A stretch of DNA of 39,780 nt from Planctomycetota bacterium. GTDB taxonomy: Bacteria > Planctomycetota > J058 > JAJDCQ01. Shown here in pieces: positions 1-10,543 of this stretch (positions within the stretch are counted from its first letter, which is position 1; each line of letters starts with the position of its first letter). The stretch spans positions 1 to 39,780 of the forward strand of contig JAJDCQ010000266.1 of the NCBI GenBank assembly GCA_029260755.1, given 5' to 3'. Made by a program: the position numbers and the translations under genes. Under the pieces are notes generated by a model, which had not been told where the DNA came from, searched no databases, and worked only from the letters and a program-made list of their open reading frames with translations.

Positions 1-204
1 GGGCGCCGTATCCCGGCTCGCGCGAGCCGACCGGCTCCAGGGATGGCTCCCTCTCGGTCTCGGTCACGCGAGGCGACGGGAGCCAAGAGAAGGAGCGCCG
101 GGATTGGTCCGCGACGGGGCATCATCCGAAGTGCTCCGTGCCTCCGTGCCTCCGTGGTTCCATCTCTTCATCGACCTGAGCGAAGTTGATATGCCCTATG
201 CGGG
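1..204. other. Non-coding left edge, 3' of tyrA
   Basis: I see no supportable gene here. The stretch holds a perfect 16-bp palindrome at 14-29 (two 8-bp halves centred on CGCG), a 7-bp inverted pair (GGCTCCC at 45-51, GGGAGCC at 78-84) and one copy of the 8-nt-unit repeat at 134-160. It lies downstream of the minus-strand tyrA stop, so a transcription terminator would be expected here, but there is no T-run beside a stem to call one. Confidence 0.5.
134..160 (-). repeat. 8-nt-unit intergenic repeat, copy A
   Basis: Three head-to-tail units of CTCCGTGC (134-141, 142-149, 150-157, the last ending in G) are followed by TTC. On the minus strand this reads GAACCACGGAG and then two GCACGGAG units. 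The same arrangement recurs at 8121-8147 with one changed base. Both copies sit just 3' of a minus-strand gene. No inverted partner is found nearby. Confidence 0.7.
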
Positions 205-1296
205 CTAGAAGGGCCACCAGGTGGCGAAGGGCTCGAGGGCCTTCGCCTCATCGGCCATGAGGTCGGCGAACGCCTCGGGGTCGGCGACGGCGGTGCGGAC
301 GGCGGCGATCGCCTCGGTCAGGGCGGTCGCGACCTCCTCGCCGTGGGGGTTGAGCCCCTGGATCTGGCGGTAGAGCTCGGCGTTCTCGTTCGCGACCTCG
401 GCGGCGACGCGCGCCTGCTTCGTGAACGTTGGCCCTCCGAGATGGACGAGGAGCTCGCTCGGCACGCCGCGGTTCGCGAGCGCTCGGCCGAACGCGAGGC
501 TGAGGAGATGCGGCAGGTTCAGGGCGGCCGCCATCAGCCGGTCGTGATCGTCGAGGCCCACCTCGTGGAGACGGGCGGCCGTCGGCTCGAAGACCTTCTT
601 CAGGTAGGCGGTCGCGGCCGCGTGGCCGCAGTCGACGACGAGGAGGTTCTTCCCCGAGAGGAGCCGCGTGTCCGGCCCCCACATGGGATGGATGCTGCCG
701 ACCGGCTGCGTCGCGGCGAGCTCGCGGAGCCGATCGCGGAACGGCGCCTTGATGCTGCCGATGTCGGCGACGACCGGCGCGACGCCCCGCAGCCGTTCGA
801 GCCAGTCTCCGGTCGCGGCCGGCGGGACGGTGAGCAGGACGAGGTCGACGTCGGCGGCGGCGGCGACCGGGTCGTCGACCGACGTCAACCCATCCTCGGT
901 CGGGGCGACGTCGTGGACGAGGACGCGCCAGCCGAGGTCGGTGAAGAACCGCGCGAACCAGCGACCCATCCGGCCGGCCCCGCCGACCAGGAGCACCGTC
1001 CCCGCATCGCCGCCGGTCGGCGCGGGGAGGTCCTCCTGGACCATCACGCTGTGCCGGATCACCAGCGCCGCGAGCAGCTCGCCGAGCTCCGGCAGCCCGT
1101 CCTCCTCGAACGCCTCCCGGTAGCGCGCGACGACCTGACGCTCGACGGCGAGGTCGCGCACCGGCAGCCCCCGCTCGCGCTTCGCCAGCCCGGCGCGACG
1201 CGCGATCTCGAGCCGCTCGCCGACCAGATCCTGGATGAGCGCGTCGAGGTTCCGGATGCGGCGCCGCAGGGCGTCGAGGTCGAGGTCACGGTCCAT
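205..1296 (-). CDS. tyrA: Bifunctional chorismate mutase / prephenate dehydrogenase
   Basis: This protein (363 aa) should convert chorismate to prephenate and then, with NAD+, to 4-hydroxyphenylpyruvate on the tyrosine branch, in the cytosol. Residues 1-90 form a helical AroQ-class chorismate mutase domain, with Arg-rich helix 1 and the typical LVGERLEIA segment. Residues 99 onward form a Rossmann dehydrogenase with the dinucleotide motif GGAGRMG at 105-111 and the conserved histidine of SIHPMWGP at 203. Its length is close to the 373 aa of the E. coli fusion. The ATG lies 25 bp downstream of the kinase stop, so it is probably the last gene of a five-gene minus-strand operon. The fusion type is clear from both domains; nothing visible suggests feedback regulation by an ACT domain. 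Confidence 0.93.
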   Translation of the reverse strand: MDRDLDLDALRRRIRNLDALIQDLVGERLEIARRAGLAKRERGLPVRDLAVERQVVARYREAFEEDGLPELGELLAALVIRHSVMVQEDLPAPTGGDAGTVLLVGGAGRMGRWFARFFTDLGWRVLVHDVAPTEDGLTSVDDPVAAAADVDLVLLTVPPAATGDWLERLRGVAPVVADIGSIKAPFRDRLRELAATQPVGSIHPMWGPDTRLLSGKNLLVVDCGHAAATAYLKKVFEPTAARLHEVGLDDHDRLMAAALNLPHLLSLAFGRALANRGVPSELLVHLGGPTFTKQARVAAEVANENAELYRQIQGLNPHGEEVATALTEAIAAVRTAVADPEAFADLMADEAKALEPFATWWPF

Positions 1297-1321
1297 GGCG
1301 GCGTTCGATCCCCTCGCCGGG

Positions 1322-4354
<3,033 letters not shown>

Positions 4355-4364
4355 CGACGCGCGC

Positions 4365-4688
4365 TCAGTAGCGCGGGACCGAGGCGTCGACGTCGCGGGA
4401 CCACGCCTCGATGCCGCCCGCGAGGTTGATCACCCGGTCGAAGTCGTTCGACGCGAGGAACGCACAGACCTGCGCGCTCCGGATGCCGTGATGACAAACG
4501 ACGATGTACTCCTTCTCCGGGTCGAGCTCGGGGAGGCGGCTCGGGATCTCCCCCATCGGGATGGCGAGGGCGCCGTCGATGCTCGCGATCGCGAGCTCCT
4601 CGGGCTCGCGACAGTCGAGGAGGATGACGTCGTCGCCGCCGGCGCGGATCCGGTCGGCGGCGTCGGTGGCGGAGAGGACGTGCGGCAT
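4365..4688 (-). CDS. Single-domain rhodanese-like sulfurtransferase
   Basis: A 107-aa, one-domain rhodanese of the GlpE/PspE size class. The active-site loop CHHGIRS carries Cys65, which would hold the persulfide; LLDCREPEE near 23-31 and the closing NLAGGIEAW motif are typical. No signal peptide is visible, so it is probably cytosolic. It sits between the aminotransferase (49 bp upstream) and the kinase (10 bp downstream). Its link to the molybdenum enzyme two genes upstream is suggestive, because sulfur carriers are needed for some molybdenum cofactors, but this protein could equally be a general sulfurtransferase. Confidence 0.92.
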   Translation of the reverse strand: MPHVLSATDAADRIRAGGDDVILLDCREPEELAIASIDGALAIPMGEIPSRLPELDPEKEYIVVCHHGIRSAQVCAFLASNDFDRVINLAGGIEAWSRDVDASVPRY

Positions 4689-4737
4689 CGAGGCTCTCTC
4701 TCTTCTCGCCGGCCCCGGGCGCGGGGCCGCGCGGGGA

Positions 4738-5943
4738 TCAGGCGCGCTCCTCGGCGAGGAGCGTCGTCAGCGCCTCGGCGAGCTGCGCGTACTGGTCGGG
4801 GCGGTTGTGGAGATGGGCCGAGATCCGGACGACGCGAGCCGGGAACGACGGCCACGGGATCACCGGCACCTGGATCGCGAAGCGATCCAGGATGACGTCG
4901 TGGAGGGGATCGACATACAGGGCCGAGGTCGGCGGGTCGCCCCGGCCGTCGGGCAGCGGGAACGTCGCGAGCGAGCCGAGCATCGACTCGGGCGCCGGCG
5001 CTTCGAGCGCGAGGGCCTCGCAGAGAACGCGACGCCCCTCGATCGCGAGCGCCCGGTTGCGGGCGCGCACCTCGTCCCATCCGCCCGGCACCAGCTCGCC
5101 GACGACGCGGATCGCCTCGGGCACGGTGAGCCACGGCGTCGGGTCGTCGGTGCCGGTCCAGTCGAACATCACCTGGAGGCGCGGGCGCGCGGACGGTGGC
5201 GCGTTCGCGCCGTGGCTCACCGAGGTCGGGACGAGGCCGTCCTGCGCGTCCGGCGCGACGTGGAGGAACGCCGCGCCCTTCGGCGCGCAGACCCACTTGT
5301 GGAAGTTGCCGGTGTAGTAGTCGACGCCGAGCGCCGTCAGCGCGCGCAGGTCGAGCGGGACCATCCCGGGCGCGTGCGCCCCGTCGACGAGGACGGTGAC
5401 GCCGCGCTCGCGCGCGGCCGGCACGATCCGCTCGATCGGGAGGATCAGGCCGGTCGGGCTGGTGATGTGATCGAGGAGGAGCAGCCGCGTGCGGTCGGTG
5501 ATCGCGCCGAGGACCGCCTCGACCGCCTCATCCTCGCTCGCGATCGGGAAGGGGATCGTCGCGACCACCACCCGGGCGCCGGCCCGATCGGCGACGAAGC
5601 GCATCGCGTTCGTGCACGCGTTGTAGCCGTGCGAGGTGGTGAGCAGCTCCTCGCCCGCCGTGAACGCGAGGCTGCGGAGGACGGCGTTCACCCCGGCCGT
5701 CGCGTTCGACACGAAGACGAGGTTCGCCGGGTCCGCCCCGAGGAACGGCGCGACCGCCTCGCGAGCCTCGTCGGTCAGCCCCTCGAGGTCCTGCGCGAAG
5801 AAGCGGACCGGCTCCCGCTCCATCCGGACGCGGAGCGCCTGCTGGTAAGCGAGGACCGACCGCGGGCACGCGCCGAACGAGCCGTGGTTCAGGAAGCAGA
5901 CCTCGGGATCGAGGTCCCAGTGACCGGCGAGGTCAGATGTCAT
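4738..5943 (-). CDS. Class V PLP-dependent aminotransferase (isopenicillin-N-epimerase-like)
   Basis: A 401-aa fold-type I PLP enzyme. VDGAH contains the pyridine-nitrogen Asp187, and GNFHKW contains the Schiff-base Lys216; ATAGVNAVLR near 81-90 matches the phosphate-binding region. The overall pattern (LNHGSFG near the start, FHKWVCAPKG) is that of the CefD-like group, whose members are mostly cysteine-desulfurase-related lyases, epimerases or transferases of unknown substrate. The ATG overlaps the stop of the upstream molybdopterin enzyme as ATGA (4 bp), so translation is probably coupled. The ORF continues in frame upstream, but only this start fits the overlap. Followed by a rhodanese, it could act on a sulfur amino acid, but no residue proves that. 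Confidence 0.9.
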   Translation of the reverse strand: MTSDLAGHWDLDPEVCFLNHGSFGACPRSVLAYQQALRVRMEREPVRFFAQDLEGLTDEAREAVAPFLGADPANLVFVSNATAGVNAVLRSLAFTAGEELLTTSHGYNACTNAMRFVADRAGARVVVATIPFPIASEDEAVEAVLGAITDRTRLLLLDHITSPTGLILPIERIVPAARERGVTVLVDGAHAPGMVPLDLRALTALGVDYYTGNFHKWVCAPKGAAFLHVAPDAQDGLVPTSVSHGANAPPSARPRLQVMFDWTGTDDPTPWLTVPEAIRVVGELVPGGWDEVRARNRALAIEGRRVLCEALALEAPAPESMLGSLATFPLPDGRGDPPTSALYVDPLHDVILDRFAIQVPVIPWPSFPARVVRISAHLHNRPDQYAQLAEALTTLLAEERA

Positions 5944-8015
5944 GGCGATCCGGGTCGTCCGGCCTCGCCACGCTCGATCTGGACGCGGGCATCGTTGAAG
6001 CACGCGCCGCGGCCGATGTCGGTGAGGGTCGCGGGACACAGCGCCGTGCTCGTCGTGCCCGAGAGGGTGTGCCGCGCCCAGATGCCCTTGGCGAGCGAGA
6101 CGACGCCCGGGCGGAGGGCGTCGTCGACGCGCGCGTGGCAGCGCACCTCGCCGAGCTCGTTCCAGACGCGGACGACGTCGCCGGTCGTGATCCCGCGGGC
6201 GCCGGCGTCGTCGGGGTGGATCGCGATCGGCACCTGGCCCTCGATGAGCTGGCCGAACGTCGAGCTGATCGTCCGTTCGCTCGCCGGCGAGATCAGCGCG
6301 AGCGGGAAGGCCGGCGTGCCGGGGTCGGCGGCGTAGTGATAGAGGCCGCCGGGCGCTTCGCGGTCGAGGTGCTCCGGCACGAGGCGGATCTTCCCGCCCG
6401 GCGTGTCGGGGAGCACGCCGCGGTGGAAGAGCACCGGCGGCGCGGCGCCCTCGGGCGTGCCGCGGGCGATGCCGTCGCGTTGCAGCTCGATGGCGAGCCG
6501 GCCGTCGGGGTCGCCGGTGGCGACGATGGCATCGATGAGCGCGTCGGGCTCGGTCACGTCGTCGTCCTTCGCGACGCCGACCCGCCGGGCGAGCTCGTCG
6601 AAGACGGCGAGGTTGGTCCGCGCCTCGCCGACCGGCGGAATCACCGGACGCATCCGGTTCGTGACCATCGCCCCGTAGCCGCGGGCGAGCTCGTCGTGCT
6701 CGAGGAACGTCGTCGCCGGCAGGAGAACGTCGGCCCAGAGCGCCGTGTCCGTCATCACCTGCTCGAAGACGACGGTGAAGAGATCGTCCCGGGCCAGGCC
6801 GGCGCGGATCCGCTCCTGGTCGGGGATCGTCGTGTCGGGGTTCGCGTTGTAGACGAAGAGATGGTGGATCCGAGGTGAGCTCAGCTCGGTGAGGGCGTGG
6901 CCGAGCTGGTTCATGCTCACGCTCCGGACGCCCTTGGGCACCGGCGCCGCGGCCGCGCGGAGCGGCGCGTAGCCGAACGCGCCGCCGTTGCTCATCGTGA
7001 ACCCGCCGCCGCGGACGCCGAGCTTGCCGGCGACGGCGGGGAGGGCGAGCACCGCGGCGACGGCCGAGCCGCCGTTCCGGTTCCGCTCGACGCCCCAGCC
7101 GCACCGGATCGCCGCGGGGGCGGCGTCGGCGTAGAGGCGCGCGAAGCGCTCGATCGTCTCGGCCGCGACGCCGCTCTCGGCGGCGGCGCGCTCGATCGGC
7201 CACAGCGCGGCGCGAGCACGGAGCACCTCGACGCCGGTCGCGTGCTCGGCCAGGAACGCGGCGTCGGCGCGGCCCGACTCGAAGAGCCAGTGGATGATCG
7301 AGAGGGCGAGCGGCAGGTCGCCGCCCGGCCTCACCGGGACGTGGAGGTCCGCGCCGGCGGCGAGGCCGGTCCGACGCGGATCGACGACGACCAGCTTCGC
7401 GCCGGCCGCGCGGGCCGCCTTGATGACCGGCACGAGATGGATCCCGCTCGCCTGGGGGTTCATGCCCCAGAGAACGATCAGCCGGCTGTGGACGTAGTCC
7501 TCGAGGGCGACGCCGGGCACGCGGCCGTAGAGTCCCCGCGCGGCGGCGCCCGAAGGCGCGGCGCAGACCGTGCGCTCCAGCAGGCTCGCGCCGAGGCGGT
7601 GGAAGAGGCGGGCGTCGGCCGTGTCCTGGGTCAGGAGGCCGTTGCTGCCGCCGTAGCTGAACGGGAGGATCGCGGGGGCGCCGTGGCGCGCTCGGGTCTC
7701 GATGAGGCTCTCCGCGACGCGCTGCAGCGCCTCGTCCCACGAGACCCGCTCGAACCGGCCCTCGCCCTTCGCGCCGACCCGCACCATCGGGTGGAGGAGC
7801 CGGTCGCCGCCGTGAACGTGTTCGGCGATCCGACGGACCTTCGCGCAGATGAACCCATCGGTGAGGGGATGCGCCCCGTCCTTCGCCCCGTCGACCGACG
7901 CGATCCGGTCATCCTCGACGACGACCTCGAGCCGGCACGCGTCCGGACAGTCGAGCGGGCAAGCGGTCGTGACGGTCGTGCTCGTGGAGGCGGAGGCAGG
8001 GGCAGGGGCGCTCAT
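5940..8015 (-). CDS. Molybdopterin-dependent oxidoreductase (DMSO-reductase superfamily)
   Basis: A 691-aa catalytic subunit with an N-terminal Fe-S cluster motif: Cys19, Cys23, Cys27 and Cys57 (C-x3-C-x3-C-x29-C), then the long bis-MGD domains (LWGMNPQASG, VVVDPRRT) and a C-terminal dinucleotide-binding barrel (about 580-690). No twin-arginine signal is seen, so it is probably cytosolic. I chose the ATG at 8015 because the in-frame extension upstream translates repeat and intergenic DNA. It resembles the formate dehydrogenase-like family whose substrates are mostly unknown. No partner Fe-S or membrane subunit is encoded nearby. It is likely the first gene of the operon running to tyrA. Confidence 0.9.
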   Translation of the reverse strand: MSAPAPASASTSTTVTTACPLDCPDACRLEVVVEDDRIASVDGAKDGAHPLTDGFICAKVRRIAEHVHGGDRLLHPMVRVGAKGEGRFERVSWDEALQRVAESLIETRARHGAPAILPFSYGGSNGLLTQDTADARLFHRLGASLLERTVCAAPSGAAARGLYGRVPGVALEDYVHSRLIVLWGMNPQASGIHLVPVIKAARAAGAKLVVVDPRRTGLAAGADLHVPVRPGGDLPLALSIIHWLFESGRADAAFLAEHATGVEVLRARAALWPIERAAAESGVAAETIERFARLYADAAPAAIRCGWGVERNRNGGSAVAAVLALPAVAGKLGVRGGGFTMSNGGAFGYAPLRAAAAPVPKGVRSVSMNQLGHALTELSSPRIHHLFVYNANPDTTIPDQERIRAGLARDDLFTVVFEQVMTDTALWADVLLPATTFLEHDELARGYGAMVTNRMRPVIPPVGEARTNLAVFDELARRVGVAKDDDVTEPDALIDAIVATGDPDGRLAIELQRDGIARGTPEGAAPPVLFHRGVLPDTPGGKIRLVPEHLDREAPGGLYHYAADPGTPAFPLALISPASERTISSTFGQLIEGQVPIAIHPDDAGARGITTGDVVRVWNELGEVRCHARVDDALRPGVVSLAKGIWARHTLSGTTSTALCPATLTDIGRGACFNDARVQIERGEAGRPGSP

Positions 8016-8120
8016 CGAGGTCGGGTCTCCGGGTCGAAGGCCCGAGCTTAGCAGTCGCCGGGGGGTCGGGAAAGATCGAGGTCGACCCATCAGGAGCCCG
8101 TCGAGACCCCTCAGGGGATC

Positions 8121-8147
8121 CTCCGTGCCTCCGTGTCTCCGTGGTTC
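8121..8147 (-). repeat. 8-nt-unit intergenic repeat, copy B
   Basis: Units at 8121-8128, 8129-8136 and 8137-8144 repeat CTCCGTGC with one transition in the second unit, followed by TTC. It matches copy A at 134-160, and similarity continues for several bases into the following ATC...TCTTC. It occupies the 172-bp gap between the AAA ATPase stop and the molybdopterin-enzyme start, in the same orientation as copy A. If translated it gives the RRHGGTE-type peptide familiar from spurious ORFs. Confidence 0.7.
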
Positions 8148-8187
8148 GATCCTCTTCGCCGAAGGCGAAGCCGCGGCCGTCGCCGAC

Positions 8188-9543
8188 CTACGTCTCGAAG
8201 CCGAACTTCCCACGGTCCTCGAGGTCGCGGCTCGCGAGGCGCATGTGCTCGCTCGTGCACTCGAGCGCCTCCTCGAGGTCGGCGTCGGTGACGTTCTCGT
8301 CGCCGCGCCGGATGGCCGAGAGGCGCGCCTGCACGATCAGCTCCTTGAGGAAGGCCATGCTGAAGCCCTCGGTCTGGCGGGCGATCGTCTTGGGGGCGTC
8401 CGTCGGGCCGGCGCTCTCGAGGAGGTGCTCGAGGTAGCCGCGCCGCGTCTCCTCGGTCGGCGTCGGGATCGCGAACACGCGGTCGAAGCGGCTCGGGCGC
8501 TTGGCGATCGCGGGGTCGATCCGGTCGGGCCGGTTGGTCGTCGCGATCACGAGGATGCCCTCGAGCACCTCGAGGCCGTCGAGGAGATTGAGGAAGCGGC
8601 TGAGCTCGGGGCCGTCGTCGACGAGGGCGTCGAGATCTTCGAAGCAGAGGATCGCCGGGGCGAGGGCGCTCGCCCGATCGAACGCCCGCTGGATCACGCT
8701 CCCGCGGAAGTCGCTCCGCAGCCCGGCGGCGACGATCACCGGCACGCCGGTCGTCGTCCCGATCGCCTTCAGGATGGTCGTCTTGCCGTTGCCCGGCGGA
8801 CCCGCGAGGAGGATGCCGCGGCGATGGGTGAGGCCGTGACGGAGGTAGAGCTCGCGCGCCTCGAAGAACTCGTTGACGGTGCGGGCGATGTCGGCGCGGA
8901 GGTCGCTCGGGAGGAAGACGTGCTCCCAGCTCACCCGCTCGGTCACGCTCCGGTACTCGGTCTGGTCGCCGAGGACGATCAGCCCGGGGCGGCTCCGCTC
9001 GTGCTCGATGTGGAGGGTCTCCGCCTCGACGACGAGCCGCTCGACCGTCTCGCGCCGGCGCGTCGCGATGCAGTACTGGTCGTTCGCGTTGTGGCCGAGC
9101 TCGAACGCCCAGAGCCAGATCTCGTCGCTCTCCGTCGCCTCGCGGCTCTTCTCACGCTCGGTCAGGCGGAGCAGGCCATAGCGGTAGCGGGGGCCGAAGG
9201 TGACCTTGGCGGCCTCCGATGAGCCCCCGTCCTCATCGGCGCTCTCCGCGCCGTCGAGGTCGCGGACGAGCTCGTCCTCGTAGCCGCCGGGCGAGCGCTG
9301 GCTGACGCTCCAGGTGAGCACCCCGTAGCTCTCGAGGACCGAGCTCTCCTCCTCGGTCGGCTCGAGCCGCTCGACCTCGAGGCCGATCCGGTCGGCGGCC
9401 TTCCCGACGCAGCGGTTGCACTGCATCGCGAGCGACCACCCCGCCCGCCACACCTGGAGGCCAGCCGGGGCGTCCCGGCGAGCGAGGGCGTTCCGGAAGA
9501 ACCGGGTGAGGAACGCGTGGGGGAGGAGATCTTCGGTACGCAT
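8188..9543 (-). CDS. BCS1-like AAA ATPase
   Basis: A 451-aa protein with an N-terminal region (about 1-200) that I do not recognise and one AAA module. Walker A is GPPGNGKT at 248-255, Walker B ILCFEDLD at 298-305, sensor-1 region ATTNRPDRID, with arginine-finger candidates in RPSRFDR. The segment GILLAGPPGNGKT and the order of motifs match the BCS1-type AAA clade. The N-terminal part has a CNRC pair (Cys42, Cys45), and no membrane helix is obvious. Start choice: ATG 9543 lies 10 bp from a GGAG; an in-frame GTG at 9549 is only 4 bp from it and cannot be excluded. It is divergent from the pseudopilin gene. Bacterial members act as unfoldases or remodelling ATPases; the client is unknown. Confidence 0.88.
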   Translation of the reverse strand: MRTEDLLPHAFLTRFFRNALARRDAPAGLQVWRAGWSLAMQCNRCVGKAADRIGLEVERLEPTEEESSVLESYGVLTWSVSQRSPGGYEDELVRDLDGAESADEDGGSSEAAKVTFGPRYRYGLLRLTEREKSREATESDEIWLWAFELGHNANDQYCIATRRRETVERLVVEAETLHIEHERSRPGLIVLGDQTEYRSVTERVSWEHVFLPSDLRADIARTVNEFFEARELYLRHGLTHRRGILLAGPPGNGKTTILKAIGTTTGVPVIVAAGLRSDFRGSVIQRAFDRASALAPAILCFEDLDALVDDGPELSRFLNLLDGLEVLEGILVIATTNRPDRIDPAIAKRPSRFDRVFAIPTPTEETRRGYLEHLLESAGPTDAPKTIARQTEGFSMAFLKELIVQARLSAIRRGDENVTDADLEEALECTSEHMRLASRDLEDRGKFGFET

Positions 9544-9855
9544 CGACACGGCACTCCATCGACGGTGGGAGGGGACCCGCGCTTTCGTCCGGTTTCCCGA
9601 TGTTGCCGCGAGGCGGGGCGACCCCTCTCGTCGAGCCTACCGTCCTGCTCGGCTCTCGCCAGGCTCCGCGGGGGTGCTCGGAGGGAGCGAGCGAACTAAC
9701 TGGCGAGGCGCGAACGCGTTGCCGAAACGAGGCGACCCGCGGCCGGTCGATGCCGTCGGGGCGCTCAACCTCGAAGCGTGGTCGGTCGTCTCACCTCACG
9801 AGTCGCGACTCCCGTGTTCGCCTGATTCGAGAGAACCCTCCACGGGAGATCAACC
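9544..9855. promoter_or_regulatory. Divergent intergenic region with inverted repeats
   Basis: About 310 bp separate the divergent AAA ATPase and pseudopilin genes, and I see no gene in it. Structures present: an 8-bp inverted pair (CTCGCCAG 9655-9662 with CTGGCGAG 9700-9707) nesting a GCTCC/GGAGC pair, and a perfect 12-bp palindrome GAGTCGCGACTC at 9800-9811, 44 bp before the pseudopilin start. A GGAG at 9844-9847 is a well-placed ribosome binding site for the pseudopilin. Promoters for both genes should lie here, but I cannot point to convincing -35/-10 boxes in such GC-rich DNA. Confidence 0.4.
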
Positions 9856-10275
9856 ATGTCCCATCCGAACCAACGTCGCCGCGCCGCGCGCGCGTCCCGT
9901 CTGGCCGCCGGCTTCAGCCTCGTCGAGCTGATGGCGGTCGTCGCGATCATCGGCCTCCTCTCGGCCGTGGTCAGCGTCGGCGTCGCCCGCTACCTCGTGA
10001 AGTCGCGGGAGACCAAGGCGCGGGCCGACATCGCGTCGCTCCGCAACGCAATCGACCTGTTCCACATTGATGAGGGCCGCCTCCCCACGTCGCTCGAGGA
10101 GCTCGCGCCCTACCTGCGCGATCAGGTCCTCCGGAACGACCCCTGGGGCAATCCCTACGTCTACCAGCCGACGCCTGGCGGGTCCCGGCCGTTCGACCTG
10201 GGCTCGCTCGGCTCGGATGGGCAGGAGGGAGGCGAGGGGGACGCCTCCGACCTCGGTTACGCCGACGTCGACTGA
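9856..10275 (+). CDS. Type II secretion major pseudopilin, GspG-like
   Basis: A 139-aa class I prepilin-like protein. A basic leader (about 19 residues) ends at Gly19-Phe20, followed by the hydrophobic helix FSLVELMAVVAIIGLLSAV with Glu at mature position +5, the standard prepilin-peptidase signal. The C-terminal part has the GspG hallmarks: SLRNAIDLFHIDEGRLPTS, then DPWGNPYVY, then a Gly/Asp-rich end (GSDGQEGGEG) like the calcium loop of GspG. The ATG has a GGAG 8 bp upstream. No other secretion or pilus gene is in the window, so it is an orphan here; partners may lie elsewhere in the genome. The family call is firm; whether it serves secretion or a pilus-like fibre is not visible. Confidence 0.9.
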   Translation: MSHPNQRRRAARASRLAAGFSLVELMAVVAIIGLLSAVVSVGVARYLVKSRETKARADIASLRNAIDLFHIDEGRLPTSLEELAPYLRDQVLRNDPWGNPYVYQPTPGGSRPFDLGSLGSDGQEGGEGDASDLGYADVD

Positions 10276-10320
10276 CCGACCCTGCCCTGCCCGTGCGGAC
10301 GAGCCGTCCATGCGTCTTGC

Positions 10321-10355
10321 CGCGAGATCTCGTCGTTCCCGAAACAGATCTCGCG
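10321..10355. repeat. 10-bp inverted repeat downstream of the pseudopilin
   Basis: CGCGAGATCT at 10321-10330 pairs perfectly with AGATCTCGCG at 10346-10355 across a 15-nt loop, 46 bp after the pseudopilin stop. No T-run follows, so I list it as an inverted repeat that may act as a terminator rather than as a proven one. A second, tighter palindrome (GTCGTTCC, one base, GGAACGAC) lies at 10519-10535, just after the opposing gene's stop. Confidence 0.5.
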
Positions 10356-10391
10356 CACAGGCCGCGAACCAGGATCTCGGCAACTCGCAAT

Positions 10392-10475
10392 CCGCGTAAT
10401 CCGCGTAATCCGCGGTTCCCGTTCGTTTTCAGCGTTCGAAAGAGAGTGGAACCGCGGATTACGCGGATTGCGCGG
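10392..10475. repeat. 9-nt-unit inverted repeat, GC-rich version
   Basis: The left arm (10392-10419) consists of CCGCGTAAT twice and then CCGCGGTTCC. The right arm (10448-10475) is its reverse complement except for one position that would still pair as U-G in RNA, with a 28-nt loop between. Each arm is built of 9-nt units. It sits between the convergent pseudopilin and beta-propeller genes, where a two-way terminator could be used, but lacks T-runs. The same template, with A in place of several G, recurs at 29304-29450. Confidence 0.85.
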
Positions 10476-10543
10476 ACTGTTCCGGTCGGCGCCGAGTCGA
10501 CGCCACACCAGAGATTCCGTCGTTCCTGGAACGACCGCGCGAC

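Noticed and set aside
134..160. CRISPR-like or microsatellite array
   Set aside because: Only three units of 8 nt, no spacers, and the same arrangement recurs at a second locus, which points to a dispersed element.
8137..8151. GGTTCGATCC like a tRNA T-loop
   Set aside because: It belongs to the 8-nt-unit repeat copy; no acceptor, D or anticodon arms can be folded around it.
8016..8213. Extended N-terminus of the molybdopterin enzyme
   Set aside because: The extra 66 residues are translated repeat and intergenic DNA; the Fe-S motif begins soon after the ATG at 8015.
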